NCBI GenBank assembly: GCA_002715985.1
Contig: PBAO01000048.1
Coordinates: 1 to 44,454, forward strand
Direction of reading: 5' to 3'
DNA from: Lysobacterales bacterium
GTDB taxonomy: Bacteria; Pseudomonadota; Gammaproteobacteria; Nevskiales; Salinisphaeraceae
DNA length: 44,454 nucleotides
Shown: positions 8,608 to 15,694 of the stretch, piece after piece
Layout of the letters: each line of letters opens with the position of its first letter
Numbering within the stretch: position 1 is the stretch's first letter
Position numbers and translations under genes: made by a program
The notes under the pieces: model-generated
Seen by the model: the letters and a program-made list of their open reading frames with translations, nothing else
Told to the model about the DNA's origin: nothing
Database searches by the model: none

Positions 8608-9306
8608 TCAGCTCGACAACAGGCTGGCGGCCGGGAAGCCCATGAAGGGTAACGGCCGATCCCCAAAGCGCTTGCGACAACTGGCCAGCCGCTTGCCGCA
8701 GCGATCGCCGGCGGCGTTCGTCGGACGATCATCGGCGTCGAAGAACGGGCCGGCCGAGTCCGGATCCCAGTCGCAGCCGGTGTCGATATCGCGGTAGATG
8801 GCCGGGCAATGCGGGTAAACCTGCTCAGCCGGAATCTGGCGCTGAAGTGCTTCGTCGGGCGTGGCCAGATCGAACTTGACGGTGATATCGGTCTCTTCGG
8901 CGCGGCGCGAGATATAGAACACGTCCGCCGCCAGTTGCTCCGGCGCGGCCGTGGGATTGCCGGCGGTAAAGTTGGCCGCGTCCAGGAACATGACCATCGT
9001 TCGCCGGCGAATGACGCGCGCGCCCACCAGATCCTCGTATTCGGCGATCAACGCCGAGATACCGCCGGTGACGTTGGCAATGGTCATCGTGGGGCTCGGG
9101 CGCTGGTCGCCCTCGGCCGTGAAACCGGACATCTGCACTGCCCGCGGCAGGTAGGTGTCGCCTTGCCAGACCACGGCCTGGCCGAGTTCGTTGGTGCCGG
9201 CGTGGAAGAAATACCGGTCACCGCCCACACGCCGGGCATCGATCTCGAACAGCTCGACGATATCGTCGTGGTTCAAACGCTCGATTTCGGTGGTGATATC
9301 GCTCAT
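8608..9306 (-). CDS. Lambda gpL-like minor tail protein
   Basis: 232 residues. The N-terminal two-thirds is a beta-rich domain (WQGDTYLPRAVQMSGF, then SPTMTIANVTG). The last third holds four cysteines, in HCPAIYRDIDTGC and DRCGKRLASC. In lambda gpL the equivalent cysteines bind an iron-sulfur cluster at the tail tip. The gene overlaps the M-like gene by 4 bp and is followed at once by the K-like gene, the canonical M-L-K order. It probably joins the central tip complex with J. Confidence 0.88.
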   Translation of the reverse strand: MSDITTEIERLNHDDIVELFEIDARRVGGDRYFFHAGTNELGQAVVWQGDTYLPRAVQMSGFTAEGDQRPSPTMTIANVTGGISALIAEYEDLVGARVIRRRTMVMFLDAANFTAGNPTAAPEQLAADVFYISRRAEETDITVKFDLATPDEALQRQIPAEQVYPHCPAIYRDIDTGCDWDPDSAGPFFDADDRPTNAAGDRCGKRLASCRKRFGDRPLPFMGFPAASLLSS

Positions 9307-9791
9307 GGGGCACTCGTTGCGGCCGGGCCATTGACGAGGTTCTCCAGCGCTTGCAGCGATGCGTTCATGACGTGCCCGTTGGGCCAGAGCGCATAGATCG
9401 GCTGCCAGTAATTCGCCTCGGCGTAGTCGCTCTCGAACTCGGCATTGATGGTGTAGATATCGCCGGGCTGGGGATTGTTCGACCAGCTCGTGGCCACGAC
9501 CAGGTGGATGCGTGAGGCGTTGCGAAATGCGAAGTAGAACGGCTTGACGCCGGCCCGCTCGCGAAAGAACTCGATGATCCGATCCGCATCGCGCTGTGCC
9601 TCGAACACCCGGTCGTCCCCGTCGGCGAATCGCTGACTGAAGGTCACGCTAAAGGTGCTCGGCAGATTATTAATCCCGCGGCGCGCGCGCTCGGTGTAGC
9701 CGTCGCCGAATTGCACCGTGCGCGTACGCGGCTCGGTGTTCTCCTGGGCCGGGTAATTGGGCGAGAACGGCAGAATCGGGGCCGGCATCAA
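9303..9791 (-). CDS. Lambda gpM-like minor tail protein
   Basis: 162 residues beginning MMPAPILPFSPNYPAQE. The pattern of a short proline-rich start, VQFGDGYTERARRGINN, then FAFRNASR and DIYTINAEFE is that of phage minor tail protein M, which forms a ring near the distal end of the tube. It overlaps both the tape-measure gene (4 bp) and the L-like gene (4 bp), which supports coupled translation in the tail operon. Confidence 0.87.
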   Translation of the reverse strand: MMPAPILPFSPNYPAQENTEPRTRTVQFGDGYTERARRGINNLPSTFSVTFSQRFADGDDRVFEAQRDADRIIEFFRERAGVKPFYFAFRNASRIHLVVATSWSNNPQPGDIYTINAEFESDYAEANYWQPIYALWPNGHVMNASLQALENLVNGPAATSAP

Positions 9792-12292
9792 TTCTTGCCC
9801 GAGCCAGAGAGCGGGCCGCGCGGCTTGGTCGCCTTGATGATCTCTTCGCGTGCCACGCCGCGAAAGCGCTGCATGAGCTGCTGGCCAAAGGCCTGGCCCT
9901 GGGCCTCATCCATGCCGCTGCCCTCGATCACGACATCGCCGAGGTTGACCTGTGTCGTGCCGCCGGAGCGCTGGCCCATGTTCTTGGCGTGTCGCGGATC
10001 GTCCTCGGTGAGCACTTCCTCGCCGCGCTCGAGAATCGTGGGCACCTCGTTGGCCTTGAACCCGGCAAAGCCGCCCGTGTGGTAGCGCTCGGCCATGCCG
10101 TACAGTGCGCCCGGTACCGCGCGGCGCTCGGTGTGTGTCTCGCCCACGACGCCGCCGCCGTGAAAGATGCTGGCGACGGCTTCACTTGCGCCGGCGCCGC
10201 CGCCACCGCCGAACATCGAGCCGATGCCGGCCAGCAGGCCACCGCCGGCGCCCTTGCCGCCACCGAACAACGCACCCACGTCGCTCAAGAAGCCGCCCTC
10301 GGACTGGCCGCCCAGCGCGTCCATCCCCTTGCCGATGAGCCCGCCCATCTCGCCGGACTCGCCGTAGTTGCCGAACAGTTTCGAGCCGAGCTGCGCGGCC
10401 GCAGCCTCGGCGGCCATGCGCTGGATCGCCTCGGCGAAACCGCTAACCATACCGCCCAGGCCTTGTTCGAACGGGTCGAACAGCACATCGGCCATCGTGG
10501 ACTGAATATCGCGCGCCGCCTGGATCGCGAACTGGTTCATGCCGTCTTCGGTCTGCTCGGCCTGCTCGCGCATGTCATAGAGGCGTCCAGCCAGATTACC
10601 CACGGCCTGGCGTTGGGCATTCGTGGCATCGGTGGACAGCCGGCGCTGGGCGATCTCGACCGCGCGTTCGCGCTCGGACAGCCCGAGCAGCTCGATCTCG
10701 TCCTCGAGGCCCAGGCGCAGCGCGCGATCGGCGGCCTGGTTGCGCTCGAGCTCGCGGCGCCGATCGCGAGCCGCATCGGCCGCGTTGTCCTGGGCCTCGG
10801 CCTCGGCCTCGAGCTGGCTGATGCTGCCGGCAATCCGGCGGGCCTGCTCGATCTGGGCCTCAGAGGCGCCCAGCGTTTCCAGGCGATAGATCGCGGCCTG
10901 CTCGGCGGTCTGCCCATAGGTGTCGCGCTGCTCGCGAAGCTTGTCCAGGACGTCCTGGATGGCCTTGGCCTGCTTGTCAGCGCCGGCACTATCGTTGCCG
11001 CTGCCGGACCCACCAGGACGTGGCGGCGCCGCTGGCTCGTCGCTCGATTGGCCGGCGACAGGCGCGTTGCGGTTCAGGTCGATCTGCGCCTGCTGGAGCT
11101 GACGGGACACCGTGAGCTGCTGGCGTTTCTTAGCCAGCTGCTTGTCGATTTCGTCGTCACTCAGCCAAACCTGGAAGCCACTTCCCCCGTTGTCACCGAA
11201 CGACAGGGCTCGATTACCCAGGCCGAGCACGCCTTTACCCATCTCCTTGAGTTCTTCCAGCCGCGCAATTTCGTCTTCGAGGCGGACGATGTCACCGGTC
11301 GCAGCGCCATGAACATCGGCGGCCACCGAATCCGATAAAAACTGGACGGTACGGATCGTCAGCGACACCGCTTCGGTGGCCTTGCCGAATGCCAGAATGA
11401 AAGCGTTCGCCAAGGTTTCGATGCCTTGCAACGTTGCCGGATCCGTCAGGGTCTCGCGCAGATCATCGATGCCTTCGATGAGCGGATCCACGTTCGAGCG
11501 AGCCAGGGCTTTCTGTACATCGTTCTGCAACTGGGTGAGGGCCTGGCCGACCCGGCGCGGCAGTGCGTTGTATTCCTGTTCGATGGTGTCGGTCTGGGAC
11601 AACACGGCCTGGGTGACGCGGTCGGCGGTCAGCTCGCCTTGTTCGGCCATGTCACGCAGGCCGCCGATGTCTGTATCCAGGCCCTTGGCGATGGCCTCGG
11701 TCAGGCGTGGCATGTTCTCCATCACGCTGCGCAACTCGTCGCCGCGCAGCTCACCGGATGCCAACGCCTGGCTGAACTGGATGACACCGTTGGCGGCTTC
11801 CTGCGTGCTGGAGCCGCCGATCTGGATTGCCTGGTTGGTTGCCTCGGTCAGCGTGAACAGTTTCTGCTGGCTCAGCCCCAGCGATTCGGCGTTGCGCGCG
11901 GTGCGCGCGTAGAGCTCGGCGGTGGATTCGTAGCTGCTGCGTGTGCGTTGGGCGATGCGAAACAGCTCGCTCTCGGTGGCCTTGAGCTGCTCTGTGCCAT
12001 CGGTCACAAGCTTTAGGCGGCCGCGTACGCTGGCAAACGTATCGCTGGCCTGTACGATCTCGCGCAGCGCGGCGGCCAGGCCCAGACCGGCCACCGCGCC
12101 TTGCAGGCTGACCACATCGATACGGGTCTGGCGCAGGCTGCGGCTCGTGGTTGCCAGGCCACGCCGAAAGCCACTCGTAGTATCGGGTACCCGTTGCTCG
12201 CCCATCTCGCGCACTTCGCGCGACAGGCGCTCTACGTCCTTGGCGCCGCTGACCAGGGCCCGGATACGAACCTCGAGTTCCTTGTCCATCAT
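9788..12292 (-). CDS. Tail tape measure protein
   Basis: 834 residues. Residues about 90-270 match the tape measure N-terminal domain (an alpha-rich block containing TEATNQAIQIGGSSTQEAAN and GELRGDELRSVMENMPRLTEAIAKG). A long coiled-coil stretch rich in Glu, Arg, Gln and Ala follows (about 400-620), then Gly-rich short hydrophobic segments (about 640-740) and a conserved-looking C-terminal tail. It acts as the ruler for tail length and is probably ejected into the envelope on infection. By comparison with lambda (853 residues, 135-nm tail) a tail of similar length is expected, as an inference. The start ATG lies directly after the stop of the -1 frame chaperone product. Confidence 0.9.
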   Translation of the reverse strand: MMDKELEVRIRALVSGAKDVERLSREVREMGEQRVPDTTSGFRRGLATTSRSLRQTRIDVVSLQGAVAGLGLAAALREIVQASDTFASVRGRLKLVTDGTEQLKATESELFRIAQRTRSSYESTAELYARTARNAESLGLSQQKLFTLTEATNQAIQIGGSSTQEAANGVIQFSQALASGELRGDELRSVMENMPRLTEAIAKGLDTDIGGLRDMAEQGELTADRVTQAVLSQTDTIEQEYNALPRRVGQALTQLQNDVQKALARSNVDPLIEGIDDLRETLTDPATLQGIETLANAFILAFGKATEAVSLTIRTVQFLSDSVAADVHGAATGDIVRLEDEIARLEELKEMGKGVLGLGNRALSFGDNGGSGFQVWLSDDEIDKQLAKKRQQLTVSRQLQQAQIDLNRNAPVAGQSSDEPAAPPRPGGSGSGNDSAGADKQAKAIQDVLDKLREQRDTYGQTAEQAAIYRLETLGASEAQIEQARRIAGSISQLEAEAEAQDNAADAARDRRRELERNQAADRALRLGLEDEIELLGLSERERAVEIAQRRLSTDATNAQRQAVGNLAGRLYDMREQAEQTEDGMNQFAIQAARDIQSTMADVLFDPFEQGLGGMVSGFAEAIQRMAAEAAAAQLGSKLFGNYGESGEMGGLIGKGMDALGGQSEGGFLSDVGALFGGGKGAGGGLLAGIGSMFGGGGGAGASEAVASIFHGGGVVGETHTERRAVPGALYGMAERYHTGGFAGFKANEVPTILERGEEVLTEDDPRHAKNMGQRSGGTTQVNLGDVVIEGSGMDEAQGQAFGQQLMQRFRGVAREEIIKATKPRGPLSGSGKN

Positions 12293-12912
12293 CTACCCCT
12301 TGCCGCGCAGCGTGCGCAGCAGCTTGGCCACACCCCGGCCGCCCGACATGCCCGCTCCGACGGATTCGATCGCATCGGCGCGGCGGTGGTTACGCCGGCG
12401 CAGGCAGGCCTGGTAATACATATCGACCTGGCGCCAGGTCAGTGCGCGCGCGATGTCGGCGGCGTTTGGTCCGAAGCCGTTGGCGACGAGCTCTGCGAAG
12501 ACGTCGACAAGCCGGGCGCATCGGCCGTTGGCGCCGGTGCCGGGCGATGCGCTGCCAGCCGCCTTAAAAAAAAACCGGCGTTGACGGCCAGCACGGTGAG
12601 TGCGAGCTCCTGGCCGGCCTGGTCAGGCAGGTCATCGATCCATGCCTGGGGCCGGCCGGTGGCCAGCGCCATGAACCGACGAAAGGCTTCCCAGTGCGCG
12701 TTGACCAGCGCCTCGAGCGGGCCGATCGCCAGCTCGGGGGCATCGGGCGCCAGCTCCAGCGATCGCAGCGCCTCGATAACCGGCGCCATGAGCTGCATGG
12801 CCTCGGCCGTCTGCGCGAACCGGATTTCGCGGACGGTGACGGCCACGCCTGCGATGGTGATCTCGCGATCGGGCAGGAGCGTGGCCATGTCGTTGGCGTG
12901 TGTATCGGACAT
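12293..12912 (-). CDS. Tail assembly chaperone GT, -1 frameshift product
   Basis: Read from 12912 in frame 0 to the slippery run, then in the -1 frame from 12565 to a TAG at 12293-12295, this gives 116 + 90 = 206 residues. The -1 frame is open over the whole distance and encodes a plausible conserved tail (DIARALTWRQVDMYYQACLR, then a Gly/Lys-rich end KLLRTLRGKG) that stops exactly where the tape measure begins. In lambda and most long-tailed phages, G and GT are made in this way; GT binds the tape measure and recruits tube protein during assembly. Conventional gene finders will miss the second half because it has no start of its own. Confidence 0.85.
12439..12912 (-). CDS. Tail assembly chaperone G (frame 0 product)
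   Basis: 157 residues. The globular part (1-116) has the features of a tail chaperone: a short N-terminus, a beta segment (REITIAGVAVTVREI), and helices with LEALVNAHWEAFRRFMALATGRPQAWIDDL. After the slippery run the frame 0 sequence becomes low-complexity Ala/Pro/Ser/Thr and ends at 12439, typical of the non-shifted product. It is located between the tube gene and the tape measure, the standard place. G should be in excess over GT. Confidence 0.85.
   Translation of the reverse strand: MSDTHANDMATLLPDREITIAGVAVTVREIRFAQTAEAMQLMAPVIEALRSLELAPDAPELAIGPLEALVNAHWEAFRRFMALATGRPQAWIDDLPDQAGQELALTVLAVNAGFFLRRLAAHRPAPAPTADAPGLSTSSQSSSPTASDQTPPTSRAH
12565..12574 (-). promoter_or_regulatory. Programmed -1 ribosomal frameshift site (T9 run, T TTT TTA)
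   Basis: On the minus strand frame 0 reads GGT TTT TTT TTA AGG. The bases 12571 to 12565 form T_TTT_TTA in the correct phase for a -1 heptamer. Slippage moves ribosomes into the long -1 frame that ends at 12293. Position (between tube and tape-measure genes) and gene context match the lambda G/GT site. Confidence 0.85.
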
Positions 12913-12915
12913 GGC

Positions 12916-13740
12916 TTACTCCGTGGCCACCGGCTGGCCGTTGATGAGCATCTGCGGCAGCCGGCCGGCCTGGCCGTATCGGGTGAGCACCATTCCCTGA
13001 AACTGCAGCGCCTGCCAGTTCTCGCGATCCTTCCAGGCCGCCTCGCCGTTGGGTGTGAGCATGATCCGCGGGATATAGATATCGCGCTTGGGGCCTTCGG
13101 CCTGGGTGGCGATATAGCGCAGCGCGCCGTACTTCGAGCCGAAGGCGTCGCCGCGGATCTGGGCCCATTCACTGGCGGCCAGGGTGTAGTCGGCAGCCGC
13201 ACGCTTGCCGTCCAGGGCGCCGCCTGGCGTGACGGTGATACGCCCGCGCTCGGCGTCCAGCGTGTAGTCGGTACCGGCTTTTGCAGCCGTGTCGGCGTTG
13301 GCCGGGTCAGCCGTGATGACCACATCGCTGACCTGGCGCACGCCGGCCGGGGCGGCCGGGTCCTGGCCGAGCTGGTAGATCCGCCCGCCGAGCAATGGGC
13401 CGCCACCGTTGATCGGCGCGCCGGTCTGCGAGCCGCCGGCCTGCCGGGCGGCGGCGGCCTCGGCCATCATGAACAGGCCCAGCACGAACGGGCTGATGTG
13501 GTTGCAGGTGAAGGCGATATCGCGCGTGATGCGGGTGGTGACGGCGGCCGCGCGCACCTGCGTGGGGGCGTCGTCGTCCCATTTCTCGACCGTGTTGGTC
13601 GAGATCGGCGTGGTGAACGCCGGCGTGTTGCCCAAATAGATCTCGCCGGTGAGACGGCGCTGGTCGTCCTCGGGGTCCCAGTACAGCTCACCGGCCGGCA
13701 GGACATCGTCGAGGGAATGCAGGTCTAGTGTGTCGGACAT
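12916..13740 (-). CDS. Major tail tube protein
   Basis: 274 residues with a soluble, beta-rich composition and no membrane segment. It begins with an acidic N-terminus including WDPEDDQRRLTGEIYLG, which resembles phage tail tube proteins, and has a central insertion rich in Gly and Pro (about 95-130). It lies 3 bp upstream of the chaperone G gene, the usual place of the tube gene. It should polymerise into the tail tube. The exact family is not certain by eye; the middle part may be an added surface domain. Confidence 0.75.
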   Translation of the reverse strand: MSDTLDLHSLDDVLPAGELYWDPEDDQRRLTGEIYLGNTPAFTTPISTNTVEKWDDDAPTQVRAAAVTTRITRDIAFTCNHISPFVLGLFMMAEAAAARQAGGSQTGAPINGGGPLLGGRIYQLGQDPAAPAGVRQVSDVVITADPANADTAAKAGTDYTLDAERGRITVTPGGALDGKRAAADYTLAASEWAQIRGDAFGSKYGALRYIATQAEGPKRDIYIPRIMLTPNGEAAWKDRENWQALQFQGMVLTRYGQAGRLPQMLINGQPVATE

Positions 13741-13749
13741 GAGGGGCTC

Positions 13750-13917
13750 CTACTTGATCTTCTTCTCGGCGCGCAGGCGCTTGGCCTGATCGGGGCGCAG
13801 GTTCAGCGTTTCGCCGGGTGCCAGGTCGCGCCCGGCATGCTTGTGCGGCTTGAGAAGCGTGTGTTTCTGGGGGGCGGTGTCGGCCGGCTTGTCGCCGGCG
13901 CTCGGGGTGTCACTCAT
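13750..13917 (-). CDS. Small basic tail-region protein (55 aa)
   Basis: A short open frame from the ATG at 13917 to a TAG at 13750-13752, filling the gap between the tube gene and the next upstream gene. The product starts MSDTPSAGDKPADT and continues with a Lys/His-rich middle and GRDLAPGETLNLRPDQAKRL, ending in EKKIK. Small proteins of this type (a 'hydrophobic G-E-T-x-x-L then charged helix' pattern) are often found beside tail tube genes. Function is unknown. Confidence 0.65.
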   Translation of the reverse strand: MSDTPSAGDKPADTAPQKHTLLKPHKHAGRDLAPGETLNLRPDQAKRLRAEKKIK

Positions 13918-13926
13918 GGGGGGCTC

Positions 13927-14415
13927 CTATCGGGTGCCTTGAAGGCCGGTGATCCAATGCCGGGTGCGCAAGGACAGGCGCGCGCCGTGGCACAGCACGC
14001 CGGCGAACAGCACGGGCCCCAGGTCATCGACCTGGATACCCGCGCGGTCCTGAAAGAACGTGGTGTTGACCACACCGCCCAGGGTCTCGTCGGTGCGAAA
14101 CGCGGCCTGGATGGTTGCCACGAGCGCATCGAAGGCGCGCTCGCTGGCCTCGGCATCGGCCAGGCTCATGTAGCCGCGAATCTGCCAGCGGTTGTCAACC
14201 GCCGTGCGGCCCAGACGCGTGTCGGGCATGGTTTCGGCCGCGCCGGCGCGGCGCACGAACCAGCCGCGGATCTGGCCCTCGTATTCGTACAGCGCCTTCA
14301 AATCGGCCTTGGCCGAGGCATAGCGCTCGTAGTCGTGCACGCGGCCGATCGCCGGGATCCCTTGCAGCGTCTCGGTGATCGTTGAACGGATGGTGGCAAT
14401 CGCAACGTCACTCAT
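13927..14415 (-). CDS. Putative tail terminator/neck protein
   Basis: 162 residues from the ATG at 14415, which overlaps the stop of the upstream gene by 4 bp; the longer open frame upstream is the wrong frame of that gene. The protein begins with a helix (VAIATIRSTITETLQGIPAIGRVHDYERY) and has features seen in tail terminator (lambda gpU-type) and Mu gp37-like proteins. It sits between the gp10-like gene and the tube gene, so it probably caps the tail or joins it to the neck. Assignment rests mostly on order. Confidence 0.6.
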   Translation of the reverse strand: MSDVAIATIRSTITETLQGIPAIGRVHDYERYASAKADLKALYEYEGQIRGWFVRRAGAAETMPDTRLGRTAVDNRWQIRGYMSLADAEASERAFDALVATIQAAFRTDETLGGVVNTTFFQDRAGIQVDDLGPVLFAGVLCHGARLSLRTRHWITGLQGTR

Positions 14416-14912
14416 TGGGCGCGCTCCAGGATGGTGGCCGGCACACGGGCGAACATGGCGTCGATACGGTCTCGGGCCGCGTCGAACCCGCGCTCGAACA
14501 TGTGTGCGCCGTCGGTGCCCCGAACACTGATCTTTCGGGCGATCAGAAACGCCACGCTGGAGACACGCTCTTCGTCCACGTCGAGCTTGGCGCGTACCCA
14601 ATCCTCCAACGCCTCGACCGGCGGAAAATGCGGCTTGGTGCCCAGCTCCACCGGCAGGGCATATTCCAGCGGCGTACTGACCGCGCCGACAAGCTCGTCG
14701 CCGAGCCAGGCCGGCTCCTGGCTGGCGATCGAGCCTTTCAGGCCGGCGGCGCCACCCACACCGGTGGGCGTACGCTCCTTGATTTCGCGCTCGGCCAGAA
14801 GGCTCGCTTCCAGCGTGGTCTCTTCCAGTACCTCGCGCGTGATCTCGGGGTAGCGCTCGAACAGCGCCAGCAACCCGTCCAGGCCGGCGATATCGATCTG
14901 AATATCGTTCAT
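14412..14912 (-). CDS. HK97 gp10-like / Mu G-like tail completion protein
   Basis: 166 residues. The N-terminal half is one long helical region (GLDGLLALFERYPEITREVLEE, then EREIKERTPTGVGGAAGLKGSI), which is the familiar signature of HK97 gp10-like and virion morphogenesis proteins; a loop with YALPVELGTKPHFPP follows. These proteins complete the head-tail interface or tail end. It overlaps both neighbours by 4 bp. Confidence 0.78.
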   Translation of the reverse strand: MNDIQIDIAGLDGLLALFERYPEITREVLEETTLEASLLAEREIKERTPTGVGGAAGLKGSIASQEPAWLGDELVGAVSTPLEYALPVELGTKPHFPPVEALEDWVRAKLDVDEERVSSVAFLIARKISVRGTDGAHMFERGFDAARDRIDAMFARVPATILERAQ

Positions 14913-15583
14913 GCGTTGCGGCGCATGCGGGTCCAGGCCGTGCGGCCATAGGACGGTTGGCGATCAAGATCCACGACGGCGCCGGCCGCGGTGTTGCGCC
15001 TGGGGTTTACGCCAAGGGATTCGTAATAGCGCTGGCGCAGCTCGCGGCCGCGCTTGTCCCAGCGCATGGCCTGGTCGCCGTGATCGACCGTATCGGCGGC
15101 GATGGTGCTGTCGGAGTCGCCGCTGTAGTAGGCCGCCAGCTCACGGCACAGCAGCCCGGCGGCATAGCTGGCCACGGCGTCGCGGTGAATCGCGGCGATC
15201 GTGTCGGTCAGCGCGTCGACGGTGTGCGGGCGCGTGTAGGTCACCCGTACCGCCGCCCCGACGGCCAGGCCAACGTGCAGCAGGATCATCAGCCCGGCCG
15301 GGGTGTCGTAATGCTGCCAGTCTTCGCCGGGCACGATCGCCGGCGGGTGCTGGCCTATGGGGTGCTCCACGCGCAGCACGCGCGAGAAGTCAGTCACCCA
15401 GCCGGCCGGCAACGCCAGGTAGTGCGTGTCGGCCGCCGTGAGATCCACGACATCACGAATCGGCCGGTCGGTGCTGTAACGCAATACACCCTGGCCGATG
15501 GCCGCGTCGCGCGAGGCCGGCCCGGTCACGCCTTCGCGATCGCGTAGCAGTGCATCGACCTGGGTCTGATAGTCGCCGAGCAT
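14909..15583 (-). CDS. Putative head-tail connector/adaptor protein
   Basis: 224 residues. It starts with MLGDYQTQVDALLRD and has a beta-rich middle and a helical C-terminal half (VASYAAGLLCRELAAYYSG, then RGRELRQRYYESLGV). This is the layout of phage head-tail adaptor (gp6-like) or 'DUF' neck proteins encoded just after the capsid gene. No catalytic motif is visible. The ATG at 15583 is the first start after the 111-bp gap that separates it from the capsid gene. Confidence 0.55.
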   Translation of the reverse strand: MLGDYQTQVDALLRDREGVTGPASRDAAIGQGVLRYSTDRPIRDVVDLTAADTHYLALPAGWVTDFSRVLRVEHPIGQHPPAIVPGEDWQHYDTPAGLMILLHVGLAVGAAVRVTYTRPHTVDALTDTIAAIHRDAVASYAAGLLCRELAAYYSGDSDSTIAADTVDHGDQAMRWDKRGRELRQRYYESLGVNPRRNTAAGAVVDLDRQPSYGRTAWTRMRRNA

Positions 15584-15647
15584 GGGTGTCTCCGATAGCA
15601 GGACAAACGCCGGCCAAGGTCAGACCCGGGCCGGCGCTTGGTGGGGG

Positions 15648-15672
15648 CAAATGCGCCGACGTGGGCGCATCT
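15648..15672. repeat. Hairpin with the repeated CAAATGCGCCGACG motif, copy 1
   Basis: ATGCGCC (15651-15657) pairs with GGCGCAT (15664-15670) around a 6-base loop in the gap between the capsid and connector genes. The sequence is nearly identical to the palindrome at 27478-27505 and related to one at 38255-38271. No strong T-tract follows in either direction, so it may be a weak terminator or an mRNA-processing or stabilising stem. Confidence 0.5.
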
Positions 15673-15694
15673 GTGGCCGGGGCCGGTGGCCGGC

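Noticed and set aside
9989-11338. 449-residue open frame on the plus strand
   Set aside because: Antisense shadow of the tape-measure gene; Arg/Ala/Leu/Gly-rich with no domain, produced by the high GC content.
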